64,000 bases of DNA from Arthrobacter sp. ISL-72 (GCF_018613755.1 NZ_JAGGPP010000015.1:1-64000); one strand, 5' to 3'; shown: positions 16,397 through 24,562, counted from the first letter of the stretch. Translations and numbers: made by a program. The notes: generated by a model not told the origin, from the letters alone.

Positions 16397-17954
16397 GGCG
16401 TGCCTCCTGGTGGGCCTGCGGTTCAGGGGACGCGTCCGGGACTGCCTGGCCGAAGACGCGGGTGTAGAGGTCGTCGCCGTAGCTGGTGCGGGTGGGTTCG
16501 CCCGGGTGCAGTTTGAAGGTCCGGCGCCCGTCGGCCTGGCGTTCTGCCTGAAGGAACAACGCGTCCGGCGGCGCCTGGGCGAAGAGGGAATGCGCCAGGT
16601 CGTACAGGTGGGTGACGATGAGGACGCGTACCCCGGCCTCGGTCAGGGACCGGATGATGTCGTAGCTGATGCTGGAGCCCTCACGTTCGTTTGTGGCTGC
16701 GAAGGATTCGTTGAACAGCACCATGGACCCGGGCATGAGGTGCCCGGCGATGCTGTTCATCCGGGACAGCTCCTCGTCGAGTTTTCCGCTGCGCAGTGCG
16801 GCGTCCTCTTCCCGTTTGAAGTGGGTGTAAAGGCCGTTGCAGGTGCTGGCGCTGAAGTATTCGGCGCAGACGAACATCCCGGCCTGCATCATCAGCTGCG
16901 CGGCACCTGTAGCGCGCAGGAAGGTTGATTTGCCGCCTTCGTTCGCGCCGGTGATCATGACCAGGCTCATGCCGTCCGCACCCAGATCGTTGCCCACGGC
17001 GGGCCGGTGCCCTGCCAGGGCCAGCGAAGGCTCATAGAGCCCCCGGGCGGACAGAACCGGTTCGCTGTTCACGGGCTCGGGTTCGGGTTTGGGCAGGCAG
17101 ATTTCCGTCCCGGTCGTGGTAAGCCGGTCGTGGAGGTTCAGGCAGGAGACGTAGAAACCGAGTTCGGCGCGGAGCAGTGCGAAGAAATCCAGGATGTGGT
17201 CATCGGACTGTGCCAGGGCGTTGGCGGCAAGATTCATGCCCCGGTCCCGCAGGTCCGACAGGGCCCGGTAGCCGCTTTCATCGCGGTCGCTGATGTGGAA
17301 GGACAGGACGGACCGGTCGCTGGTGAAGAAATCGGTGAAGAAGTTACACAGGGCCTGCCAGCGTGTCCGGTGCGGGGGCCGGCGCAGGGTGTATCCGGTG
17401 GCCTGGTTCCCGGGCCCGAGGCTTGCGCTGAGGAGCACGCCGGAGCGGAATTTCAGTTGTTTCAGGTGCGCAGTGACGCTCTGGAGGTAGACGGGTCCGA
17501 GTTCATCGGTGATCATGGCGAAAAAACGGGTGAAGCCGGGCGAGTGAAACGTCCCGGCCTCATCCGTGGCCAGCTCGTGCAGGCGCCGCAGCAGGGGCAT
17601 CAGGAAGGTCAGGGATTCGATGGCGCGGCGCAGTATCGCACCGGGGTAGTTGTTGAAAATTCCGCGGTAGATCTTCTTCTCGCCCTCGATGGCCTCCACC
17701 GTCAGTGCATACAGCCGGCGGACCGTGGCGGGGTTTTCCAGGCAATCGAGAAGGATCTGTTGGCGGTAGTGGATACTTTCGGGGTCGGTCAGGCTCCGGG
17801 CCAGGGTATCGGTGGCCGTGGTGAGGAGGAACTCGTCGCCCTTGGCCATGGCTTCCAGGACCGGGCGCAAGGCCAGGTCCCGGACCAGGTCGGCGGCGTT
17901 GGCCGGCAGTTCCGGTGTGGGTGATCCGGCGGGGGCAAGAAGGAAGGCCTTCAT
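16329..17954 (-). CDS. MutS-like ATPase 2 of the fluoride operon
   Basis: 541 residues with the MutS lever/clamp helices in the N-terminal two thirds and an ABC-type ATPase at the end: Walker A GANEGGKSTFLRA (about residue 335), Walker B SMVLFNESFAAT (about 405), switch VLIVTHLYD (about 445). No mismatch-recognition domain is visible, so it is not a standard mismatch-repair MutS. It overlaps the upstream mutS-like gene by ATGA. Its last 68 bases overlap the HAD gene in another frame. MutS-like genes are known companions of fluoride riboswitches, with unexplained function. Confidence 0.85.
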   Translation of the reverse strand: MKAFLLAPAGSPTPELPANAADLVRDLALRPVLEAMAKGDEFLLTTATDTLARSLTDPESIHYRQQILLDCLENPATVRRLYALTVEAIEGEKKIYRGIFNNYPGAILRRAIESLTFLMPLLRRLHELATDEAGTFHSPGFTRFFAMITDELGPVYLQSVTAHLKQLKFRSGVLLSASLGPGNQATGYTLRRPPHRTRWQALCNFFTDFFTSDRSVLSFHISDRDESGYRALSDLRDRGMNLAANALAQSDDHILDFFALLRAELGFYVSCLNLHDRLTTTGTEICLPKPEPEPVNSEPVLSARGLYEPSLALAGHRPAVGNDLGADGMSLVMITGANEGGKSTFLRATGAAQLMMQAGMFVCAEYFSASTCNGLYTHFKREEDAALRSGKLDEELSRMNSIAGHLMPGSMVLFNESFAATNEREGSSISYDIIRSLTEAGVRVLIVTHLYDLAHSLFAQAPPDALFLQAERQADGRRTFKLHPGEPTRTSYGDDLYTRVFGQAVPDASPEPQAHQEARHGSIWQAPAPSPTAAARGSSAG

Positions 17955-19477
17955 GAGGTGATCCTCTCCTTCAGTTCCGGGTAGGTCAGGCCCTGGTTGG
18001 CGGCCAGGATCTTCGCGTAGGCGAGCCCGTTGGCCGGTTGGCGCAGGATCTTGAAGGTCCGCACGGCCGGGTTAGCAGGGTCTACGGTGCTGACCATGCT
18101 CACGGTGGTGCGGCTGAGCCTGGAGAGCTCATCGATGAAGGTGACGCACACGCAGATCAGGTTCAGGTCGATGATGTGCTGCAGGATTTTGCCGCTGAGG
18201 AAGACGGCATCCTGCAGGGTGGTCGAGGTGAAAATTTCGTTCAGGATAATCACGCTCCGCGGCGTTGCCCCGCCGAGGATGTCGTGGACCCTGACCAGTT
18301 CATCGTGCAGCTTGCCGCGCAGGTCCGCCTGGTTCTCTTCCCGTTCAAAATGGGTGAAGATCCGGTCCGGCAGATACAGCATCGCACGGGAGGCGGGCAC
18401 CGGCAGACCGAGGGCGGCCAGGTAATGGAGCTGGCCGATGGTGCGGGCGAACGTCGTCTTCCCGCCCTGGTTCGGGCCCGAAACGACAAGGATACTCTCC
18501 GGCCCGCTCAGCTCAAAGTCATTTAGAACTACAGTCCTGCCCTCAGCCACGAGCGTGCCTGCCAGGGCCAGATCAAAAACGTCCGTGCCCGAGATGTCCT
18601 TCGACGTTGCTGAAACGATCGGGTAGGTGAAGACCAGCCCGGCGCGGCTCAGCTGGCCGATGTGGCGAAGATACGAGAGATAGAACTGGACTTCCCGGTC
18701 AAAACGAACGATGACAGGGTCCTGGAAGCCGGCATGCCGGTCACAAAACGCGGCAAGGTCGGTGAAAGTCCCGGAGAACAGTACCGCTACCCGGTCAAGG
18801 ATCATCGCCTCGACATGGTTCATCTCGTGCGAACTTCGGAGCGCGGACCGGTAATCCTTCGGATTGCCTTGCCGGAACCTGCGGAACGTCGCTTCGACTT
18901 CTGCCGTGTAATCGGGTTCGTTACCCCTCCGGCCCACCGAGATGTTGCCGCCGTCGATGTGCACCATATAGGAGATGCCGGCCAAGTCGTCGCGCAGCTT
19001 TCGGACTTCTTCCTCCAGGCCAAGGACCGCTTCGGACGAGAGGTAACTGCCCAGATAGTCCCTGACAGCGCGGAGACCCGATGACCTGGGCCCAGCCTCG
19101 GACAGGCCGGCAGCGAGCGAGGAGACGGCAGCCAAATACTGCTCGACGGCAGTGAGGAAAACTTCCATCTTCTGGTACCGGTAATGCAGGCTTCCCGCCG
19201 AAGCGAGGGTCTCCCGGACCCCGCGCATGGCAACGGAAAACTCCTCCACAGCCTCCCGCACCGCGCTGGTCTCCAGATCCCTGCAGATCCATTGCCGATA
19301 AGCGACTGTGCCCTCATCCACTTGCGGAGCGTGGAAGACCGGCTTCAGCCCGTATTCCTGATAACCGGCAGTGACAGCCTCGATGATCTGTTCAAGCTGC
19401 AGGTCAGACAGGGTCCCGGGCAGAGGAGAGTCACCGGGCGGGTTTTCGGAGTCGTAAAGGACGCTAAGAAAAGTCAT
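17951..19477 (-). CDS. MutS-like ATPase 1 of the fluoride operon
   Basis: 508 residues; helical N-terminal region and MutS ATPase domain with Walker A GPNQGGKTTFAR (about residue 330), Walker B SVIILNEIFTST (about 405) and VTFIDELSR (about 450). As in its partner, the mismatch-binding domain is absent. ATG 19477 has its own GGAGGGG site and overlaps the stop of a 28-codon leader ORF. The two ATPases are probably partners in a heterodimer, as tandem non-identical MutS-type proteins often are (inference). Confidence 0.85.
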   Translation of the reverse strand: MTFLSVLYDSENPPGDSPLPGTLSDLQLEQIIEAVTAGYQEYGLKPVFHAPQVDEGTVAYRQWICRDLETSAVREAVEEFSVAMRGVRETLASAGSLHYRYQKMEVFLTAVEQYLAAVSSLAAGLSEAGPRSSGLRAVRDYLGSYLSSEAVLGLEEEVRKLRDDLAGISYMVHIDGGNISVGRRGNEPDYTAEVEATFRRFRQGNPKDYRSALRSSHEMNHVEAMILDRVAVLFSGTFTDLAAFCDRHAGFQDPVIVRFDREVQFYLSYLRHIGQLSRAGLVFTYPIVSATSKDISGTDVFDLALAGTLVAEGRTVVLNDFELSGPESILVVSGPNQGGKTTFARTIGQLHYLAALGLPVPASRAMLYLPDRIFTHFEREENQADLRGKLHDELVRVHDILGGATPRSVIILNEIFTSTTLQDAVFLSGKILQHIIDLNLICVCVTFIDELSRLSRTTVSMVSTVDPANPAVRTFKILRQPANGLAYAKILAANQGLTYPELKERITS

Positions 19478-19560
19478 GACGCACCCCTCCTGCCATCAAC
19501 AGGTCCAGGGCCGGGGTGTTGCCAGGCGGACCGGGTCCGCCTGTAATGGGAAATGTTCAT
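19474..19560 (-). CDS. 28-codon leader mini-ORF coupled to mutS-like gene
   Basis: ATG 19560 follows CAGGAG by seven bases. The frame encodes MNISHYRRTRSAWQHPGPGP and eight more residues and ends in a TGA that overlaps the ATG of MutS-like ATPase 1. The CAGGAGC containing the ribosome-binding site is one arm of the riboswitch 4 platform helix. The peptide is basic with Gly-Pro repeats and is not similar to the ppa leader, so position rather than sequence seems conserved. Confidence 0.55.
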   Translation of the reverse strand: MNISHYRRTRSAWQHPGPGPVDGRRGAS

Positions 19561-19656
19561 TTGGCCGCTCCTGCCTGCCGCAACATCGGACAGGAGCCAT
19601 AAGCCGGGAGGCTGTTGGAACCGGATCAACCGGTTCAGGCGGGATCCATCGCCTTC
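19561..19656 (-). promoter_or_regulatory. Fluoride riboswitch 4
   Basis: Minus strand GGCGATGGATCCCGCC (19653-19638), an AACCGG/CCGGTT stem and GGCTTATGGCTCCTG (19604-19591) form the crcB-motif aptamer. GCTCCTG (19597-19591) can pair with CAGGAGC (19573-19567), hiding the ribosome-binding site of the leader ORF. A TAGAAT -10 box lies at about 19670, so transcription would start just before the aptamer. It governs the two MutS-like ATPases and the HAD gene. Confidence 0.85.
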
Positions 19657-19778
19657 CCATATTCTAGGCACAGAACCACCCTTTGGAAGATCAGAAACCC
19701 ATTCAGCCCATCGCCACCCTGTCTGATAGCTAAAACGCCCTGCTGGTCACAGGGCGGCCCCTGTCCCACACTGGCTTC

Positions 19779-20129
19779 ATGCCCGTCGTTAGTCTTTCGA
19801 TTGCCGAGCTCGCCCAGGATCCCATCGACCGCAGCCGGCCCTATCTGGACCCTGAGCGGGTGTCGTATTACGTGGACCATCTGGATGACTCCACCCCGGT
19901 GGTCGTTTTCGATATTGATGGCGCCTTGCTCCTCGCCGACGGGTACCACCGCGTCGAAGCGGCCAAGCAGCTTGGACGGACGACCATTGCAGCAGAAGTG
20001 CGACAGGGCCAGCGAAGCGATGCCTTGCAGTTCGCGATCGACATGGCTCAACGCCAACAGGCTCCGACGAAAAACCAAATCTTCGATGCCATCGCCCAAC
20101 GTGGACAACGCCCTGAAGAACATACATAA
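19779..20129 (+). CDS. ParB-like nuclease-domain protein
   Basis: 116 residues, essentially a lone ParB/Srx fold: ERVSYYVDHLD, a DIDGALLLADGYHRVEAAKQLG core (the conserved DG-HR motif, residues 46-67) and a helical C-terminus that ends QRPEEHT. Full ParB proteins have an additional HTH and dimer domain, absent here. No clear ribosome-binding site precedes ATG 19779, so the mRNA may be leaderless. It is divergent from the riboswitch 4 operon. Its role is unknown; single ParB-like domains occur in mobile regions and as DNA-modification partners. Confidence 0.65.
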   Translation: MPVVSLSIAELAQDPIDRSRPYLDPERVSYYVDHLDDSTPVVVFDIDGALLLADGYHRVEAAKQLGRTTIAAEVRQGQRSDALQFAIDMAQRQQAPTKNQIFDAIAQRGQRPEEHT

Positions 20130-20350
20130 CTCTCCCCAGCGCACCCGTGCCGGGGGGATCCTGCTCCAGGGTCCGGGGTCACGGACCTGAGCGTCACCGG
20201 CAGCCGGGCACCCCAAATTGTTCGCCAAGCCGCGACCACCCGAAACCCTCAATCTCACGGTTACTGGATCGTGTTCAGGAGCACCTACAAGGCTGGAGGC
20301 CTGTCCTGGGCAGTGGTGGGACGGTTCCATCTGCCCGCAGAAAATCGCCA
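20130..20350. other. Intergenic, no gene recognised
   Basis: 221 bases between the ParB-like gene and the convergent UspA gene. No coding frame with conserved motifs, riboswitch or strong hairpin was seen. Confidence 0.4.
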
Positions 20351-20827
20351 TTATTTGTTGTCGGGGACTATGAGGATTGGATGCTGCTGACCGTGGGTGA
20401 GGGATGCCGATACGGATCCTTCAAGGAGTCTGTCCATCCTTGCCAGGGATCCTGGTCGGTCAGCCCCCACGATGAGCAAGGAAGCTTCTGTGTTTTCGGC
20501 CAGGCGGCTGAGTGCCTTGGAAACGTCGCCGTTGAGCACGCGGAAGGACCATTGTTCTCCGGGTTGCCCGAGAATGGATTCCAGGCGGCGCAGGAGTTCG
20601 TCGGCGGGATATTCGGCCTCTTCGTTGACGGCCGGATCGAGTGAACGGGCTGTCCGTGAGCCGTCCGGTTCCCATTCAATGAGGTAGCCGGCGGGGTCCA
20701 CGAAGGCACAAATTAGATGCTGTCCCAGATTGGCCCCGAGGTCCGCTGCGGTCCGTACCAGGTGCTCTGGAAAGTCCCAACCGACGCCGACCAGGATTGG
20801 CCCGTCCAGACCTCGCTCATCGAACAT
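20351..20827 (-). CDS. Universal stress protein of the arsenic operon
   Basis: 158 residues; strand GPILVGVGWDF at the N-terminus and LLIVGADRPGSLARMDRLLEGSV near 120, which fits the UspA nucleotide-binding loop. It is similar to the UspA of the fluoride operon in the YLIEWEPDG region and the HGQQHPILIVP end. The ATG at 20827 lies eight bases after the stop of the upstream arsC-like gene, so it closes the arsenic operon. The link of the same stress protein type to both islands is notable. Confidence 0.8.
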   Translation of the reverse strand: MFDERGLDGPILVGVGWDFPEHLVRTAADLGANLGQHLICAFVDPAGYLIEWEPDGSRTARSLDPAVNEEAEYPADELLRRLESILGQPGEQWSFRVLNGDVSKALSRLAENTEASLLIVGADRPGSLARMDRLLEGSVSASLTHGQQHPILIVPDNK

Positions 20828-20835
20828 GGGACCGG

Positions 20836-21270
20836 CTAGTTCCCGGTGAGTTCCGTGTAGAGCTTCTGGACGCGGTTCTTGATGTCGTCCCGGACCAGGC
20901 GCATGCGTTCCATGCCTTCGATGCCGCGTTCGGAGGGCTCGTCCGTTTCCCAGATTTCGAAGCGTGTGCCTTCGTGGGGTTCGAGTTTGGCTTCGGTGCC
21001 GAGGATGATGACGGCGTCCGCGGCCTCCAGTACCTCGTCGGTGACGGGTTTGGGGTGTTCGCCTGTGATGTCGATGCCGAGTTCGGTCAGGGACTCGACG
21101 GCTTGGGGATTGAGGGAGTTGCCCGGCTTGGTGCCAGCGGAGTACACGGTGACATCGCCGTGGGCGAGCTGGTTCATCAGCCCGGCGGCGAGCTGGGACT
21201 TCCCGCCGTTCTTGCTGCACACGAAGAGCACGGCAGGTGTCTTGGCTGCGCTGGTGTTGTCGTCGGTCAT
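20836..21270 (-). CDS. ArsC-like low-molecular-weight phosphatase, CX5K loop
   Basis: 144 residues of the LMW-PTP/ArsC fold. The P-loop reads VCSKNGGKSQLA: catalytic Cys present, but Lys sits where CX5R has Arg. This variant is seen in a subgroup of actinobacterial ArsC-like proteins, where activity is less certain. The general-acid segment (WETDEP near 108) is present. It overlaps the upstream ArsC by ATGA. It probably acts in arsenate reduction or as a mycothiol-linked partner. Confidence 0.75.
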   Translation of the reverse strand: MTDDNTSAAKTPAVLFVCSKNGGKSQLAAGLMNQLAHGDVTVYSAGTKPGNSLNPQAVESLTELGIDITGEHPKPVTDEVLEAADAVIILGTEAKLEPHEGTRFEIWETDEPSERGIEGMERMRLVRDDIKNRVQKLYTELTGN

Positions 21271-21929
21271 GGGAGTTCTGTTTCCTTTGTGAGCAGGGAG
21301 GTGACCAGGGTTTTGACCCGGTCGTGGATCTGGTCCCGGATGTCGCGGATCGTGTCGAGGGGTTGGCCGGCGGGGTCCGTCAGGTCCCAGTCTTCGTAGC
21401 GTTTGCCCGGGTAGATCGGGCAGGAATCACCGCATCCCATCGTGATCACCACGTCGGAGGCGCGCACGACGTCGTCGGTCAGCGGCTTCGGGTAGTCCTT
21501 GGTGAGGTCCAGCCCCATTTCGGACATCACGGTCAGGACGGCGGGGTCGAGTTCGGCCGCCGGCAGGGACCCGGCGGAGCGGACATGGATCCTGCCCTTG
21601 GCTTCGACGGTGAGCAGGGCGGCGGCCATCTGGGACCATCCGGCGTTTTGTACGCAGACGAACAGCACTTCGGGCGCTTTGCTGGCGGTGGCGCCCTTGG
21701 ACTTGGCCAGGGCGGCCAGCCGGTCGTTCGCGAAGTGTTCGGTCGTGGCAGGGAGGTAGGCGGTGATCTTGGCGGTCCGGGCCAGTGCGGTGTAGGACTC
21801 GAAGACGTAGCGTTCGACGGTTTCGGTCGCGAAGATCCCGGTGAACCGGTCCGCGAGGCGGTTGCTGATGCGGTGCAGGAGTTCGGTGTTGTCCTGCAGT
21901 CCCAGGCCTGTTTCACGGTTTTCAGTCAT
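21267..21929 (-). CDS. ArsC-type arsenate reductase with N-terminal helical domain, P-loop Arg replaced by Trp
   Basis: 220 residues, ATG 21929 after TTGGAG. Residues 1-75 form the three-helix domain found in many actinobacterial arsenate reductases (LADRFTGIF, VERYVFESY). The ArsC domain starts at about 85. Its P-loop is VCVQNAGWSQMA: the CX5R arginine that binds the oxyanion is Trp, the result of a single CGG to TGG change. The rest, including VVITMGCGDSCPIYPGKRY and EDWDLTDPAG, is normal. As written the enzyme should bind arsenate poorly, so the change is either inactivating or a base error. Confidence 0.8.
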   Translation of the reverse strand: MTENRETGLGLQDNTELLHRISNRLADRFTGIFATETVERYVFESYTALARTAKITAYLPATTEHFANDRLAALAKSKGATASKAPEVLFVCVQNAGWSQMAAALLTVEAKGRIHVRSAGSLPAAELDPAVLTVMSEMGLDLTKDYPKPLTDDVVRASDVVITMGCGDSCPIYPGKRYEDWDLTDPAGQPLDTIRDIRDQIHDRVKTLVTSLLTKETELP

Positions 21930-21967
21930 GAGCACTCCAATGGTCGTGTCTTGCTGGCGGTTTCGGG

Positions 21968-23353
21968 TCAGTTGTTGCCGGAGCGGCCGTGGGCCAGGCC
22001 TGTGGGGAAGCCGATCAGGACCGGTTCGGGTGCTGCGCAGCATCCGCTCTCCGTGGACGCTTCGGCTGCTTTCCCGGAAGGTGCCGGGACGTCGCAGCTG
22101 GTGCCGGCGTCGGTGGAGCAGACACCGGTTTCGGGGAGCTCGAGGTGGACGGTGTCGGCGGCCTCGCGGTCACCGGCGAGGGCGGCCGTGACGGAGCGGA
22201 CCTGTTCGTAGCCGGTGGCCAGCAGGAAGGTCGGTGCCCGGCCGTAGGACTTCATCCCCACGATGTAGAAGTCCTTGTCCGGGTGGGCGAGGAGCTTTGC
22301 GCCGTGGGGCGGGACGGTGCCGCAGGAGTGGAATTCGGGGTCGATCAGGGGGCCGAGTTCCAGCGGCGCCTCGACGGCGGGGTCGAGGTTGAGCCGGAGT
22401 TCGCGCAGGATGTCCAAGTCTGGCCGGAAGCCTGTGCAGGGTACGACGACGTCGGCTTCGACGGTGCGGCCGTCCACAGCACTGATGGTGACCGAAGAGT
22501 CCAGCGCTTTGAAGGAGTTGATGCCGAAGCCGGTGTGCAGTTCGATTTTTCCGGCCTCCACGAGTCGGCGGAGTCGGGAGCCGAGCTGGCCGCGGGCGGG
22601 CAGGCCGTCGGCGTCGCCGCCGCCGTAGACCTTCTCCGCTGACGGGCCTCGGACTGCCCAGAGGATTCGGGTGTCCGGTTCCTCCTTGGCCAGGTCGGCG
22701 AGGTTGATCAGGGTGTTGGCGGCGGAGTGGCCTGCGCCAACGACCAGGACGCGGCGTCCGGCGAAGGCTGCGCGGTCGCGGCCGGTGACGTCAGGAAGTG
22801 GTGCGGAAATCCGGGAGCCGGCGGTGTCTTCGCCGATGGCAGGCAGTCCGGAGGTGCCGAGCGGGTTGCGGGTGGACCAGGTGCCGGAGGCGTCGATGAC
22901 CGCGGCGACGGTGTGGTCGCGGGTCTCGCCGTTCGCATGCAGCACCCGGACGGTGAAGGGTGTAGTGTCTCGGTCCTTGACGTGGGTCTTGTCCAGGCCC
23001 TGCCGGGTCACGGCCACGACCCGTGCGCCGGTCTCCAGGCGCGACGCGATCTGGGGCAGCGCGGCCAAAGGCGCGAGGTAGTTGTCGATGAGTTCCCCGC
23101 CGTACGGAAGTGCGGTGGGCCGGGGCGTTTCCCAGCCAGTGGCTTCGAGGAGCCGGACTGCGGCGGCGTCGGTATTGAACCGCCAGGGTGAGAACAGCCG
23201 GATGTGGCGCCACTGCTCGATCGCTGCGCCCGCGCTCGGGCCTGCCTCAAAGACCAGGGGCTCCAGGCCGCGTTCGAGCAGGTGGGCCGCGGCGGCCAAC
23301 CCGACGGGGCCTGCTCCGATCACTGCAACGGGAAGGCTTGTGGCTGATTCCAT
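21968..23353 (-). CDS. FAD/NAD(P)-dependent oxidoreductase of arsenic operons (ArsO-like)
   Basis: 461 residues. FAD site VAVIGAGPVGLAAAAHL at the N-terminus, NAD(P) site VLVVGAGHSAANTLIN near 205, and VVVPCTGFRPD near 310, as in flavin monooxygenase-type enzymes. The C-terminus carries extra cysteines (GVCSTDAGTSCD and SGCCAAPEP), apt for binding As(III). Such flavoproteins recur in actinobacterial arsenic operons, but their reaction is not settled. It lies between the two ArsC genes and the Cys-pair peptide, and its start ATG 23353 follows AGGAGAGAAGAGG. Confidence 0.75.
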   Translation of the reverse strand: MESATSLPVAVIGAGPVGLAAAAHLLERGLEPLVFEAGPSAGAAIEQWRHIRLFSPWRFNTDAAAVRLLEATGWETPRPTALPYGGELIDNYLAPLAALPQIASRLETGARVVAVTRQGLDKTHVKDRDTTPFTVRVLHANGETRDHTVAAVIDASGTWSTRNPLGTSGLPAIGEDTAGSRISAPLPDVTGRDRAAFAGRRVLVVGAGHSAANTLINLADLAKEEPDTRILWAVRGPSAEKVYGGGDADGLPARGQLGSRLRRLVEAGKIELHTGFGINSFKALDSSVTISAVDGRTVEADVVVPCTGFRPDLDILRELRLNLDPAVEAPLELGPLIDPEFHSCGTVPPHGAKLLAHPDKDFYIVGMKSYGRAPTFLLATGYEQVRSVTAALAGDREAADTVHLELPETGVCSTDAGTSCDVPAPSGKAAEASTESGCCAAPEPVLIGFPTGLAHGRSGNN

Positions 23354-23429
23354 GCTGTCCTCTTCTCTCTCCTGGTTCTTGTGGGTGGGGTGACCTGTCG
23401 GCCCGGTTGGGGCCGGCAGGCAGCGGGGG

Positions 23430-23489
23430 TCAGCAGCAGTCCTGATCGTCGTCGCAGCAGCCTGAGTCGCTGCAGCAGCCTGTCGTCAT
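23430..23489 (-). CDS. 19-residue peptide with three Cys-Cys pairs
   Basis: The frame ATG 23489 to TGA 23430 encodes MTTGCCSDSGCCDDDQDCC. GGAGGTGA, an exact complement of the 16S rRNA tail, lies five bases before the ATG, so translation is very likely. Six of 19 residues are Cys in three vicinal pairs and five are Asp. Vicinal thiols bind As(III) tightly, and the gene lies inside the arsenic operon between thioredoxin reductase and the flavoprotein. A metal-buffering or metallochaperone micro-protein is the natural reading. No known family is recognised. Confidence 0.65.
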   Translation of the reverse strand: MTTGCCSDSGCCDDDQDCC

Positions 23490-23518
23490 TGAGCTCACCT
23501 CCGCCCCTGCCCGGGGGT

Positions 23519-24532
23519 TTAGGCGTGGGTGGGTTCCTCCACCAGGGCGGTGGCGATGCTGTCCGCGTCCTCTAACGCGGCGAGGTAACGTTCGGCGTCC
23601 AGGGCGGCGGCGCAGCCGGTGCCGGCGGCGGTGATGGCCTGGCGGTAGCGGTGGTCCACGGCATCCCCACAGGCAAACACGCCGGTCAGGTTGGTGCAGG
23701 TGGTGGGCGAGTCGACCTTGATGTAGCCGTCCGAGTCGAGCTCCACCTGCCCTGCCACCAGTTCGGTGCGGGGCATGTGCCCGATCGCCACGAAGAGCCC
23801 GGTGGCGGCCTGTTCCCGTGTTTCGCCGGTGCGGGTGTCCTTCAGCGTCACGCCGCTGACCTTGCCGTCACCGTGGATGGCGCTGACGGCCGAGTGCCAG
23901 GCGAAGCTGATCTTCGGGTTGTCCTTGGCCCGCTGCGCCATGATGCGGGAGGCCCGCAGCTCGCCCTTGCGGACCACGACGGTGACGGTCTTGCCGAAGC
24001 GCGTCAGGAAGGTGGCTTCCTCCATGGCGGAGTCGCCGCCGCCGACGACGATGATGTCCTGGTCGCGGAAGAAAAAGCCGTCGCACGTGGCACACCAGGA
24101 GACCCCGTGGCCGCTGAACTTCTTCTCCTCAGCCAGGCCGAGTTCCTTGTACGCGGAGCCGGTGGCCAGGATGACGGCCGGGGCCTCGTAGGTCTCGCCG
24201 CCGCCGGTGACCACGCGCTTGAGGTGACCCTTCAGCTGGACCTCGGTGGCGTCGTCGAACACCACCTGCGCGCCGAACTTCTCCGCCTGCTGCTGCAGGC
24301 CGTCCATGAGCTCCGGGCCTTGGATGCCCTCCGGGAACCCGGGGAAGTTCTCCACTTCCGTGGTGTTCATCAGCGCTCCACCGGCAGTGACCGAGCCGGC
24401 AAGGACCAGGGGCTTCAGGCCGGCGCGGGCGGCGTAGGTCGCCGCAGTGTAGCCGGCCGGGCCCGAGCCGATGATGATCAGCTGTTCGGTGTTGACTGCC
24501 TTGGGGCTCTTGGCGCTGTCTTTGGTGCTCAC
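23519..24532 (-). CDS. trxB: Thioredoxin reductase
   Basis: 337 residues. FAD site IIIGSGPAGYTAATYAARAG, redox motif SWCATCDGFFFRD (CATC), NADPH site IIVVGGGDSAMEEA and FACGDAVDHRYRQA near the end match low-molecular-weight thioredoxin reductases along the full length. It reduces thioredoxin with NADPH and so can supply electrons for arsenate reductases. It sits directly after arsC in the operon (gap 30 bases). Another thioredoxin gene exists at 40364. Confidence 0.93.
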   Translation of the reverse strand: MSTKDSAKSPKAVNTEQLIIIGSGPAGYTAATYAARAGLKPLVLAGSVTAGGALMNTTEVENFPGFPEGIQGPELMDGLQQQAEKFGAQVVFDDATEVQLKGHLKRVVTGGGETYEAPAVILATGSAYKELGLAEEKKFSGHGVSWCATCDGFFFRDQDIIVVGGGDSAMEEATFLTRFGKTVTVVVRKGELRASRIMAQRAKDNPKISFAWHSAVSAIHGDGKVSGVTLKDTRTGETREQAATGLFVAIGHMPRTELVAGQVELDSDGYIKVDSPTTCTNLTGVFACGDAVDHRYRQAITAAGTGCAAALDAERYLAALEDADSIATALVEEPTHA

Positions 24533-24562
24533 GTGGTGCTCCTGGGAGTCGGGAGGGGCGTT

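Noticed and set aside
21237-22211. 324-codon plus-strand open frame across the ArsC genes
   Set aside because: GC-rich shadow of arsC and flavoprotein; Gly/Val-rich without any family feature.
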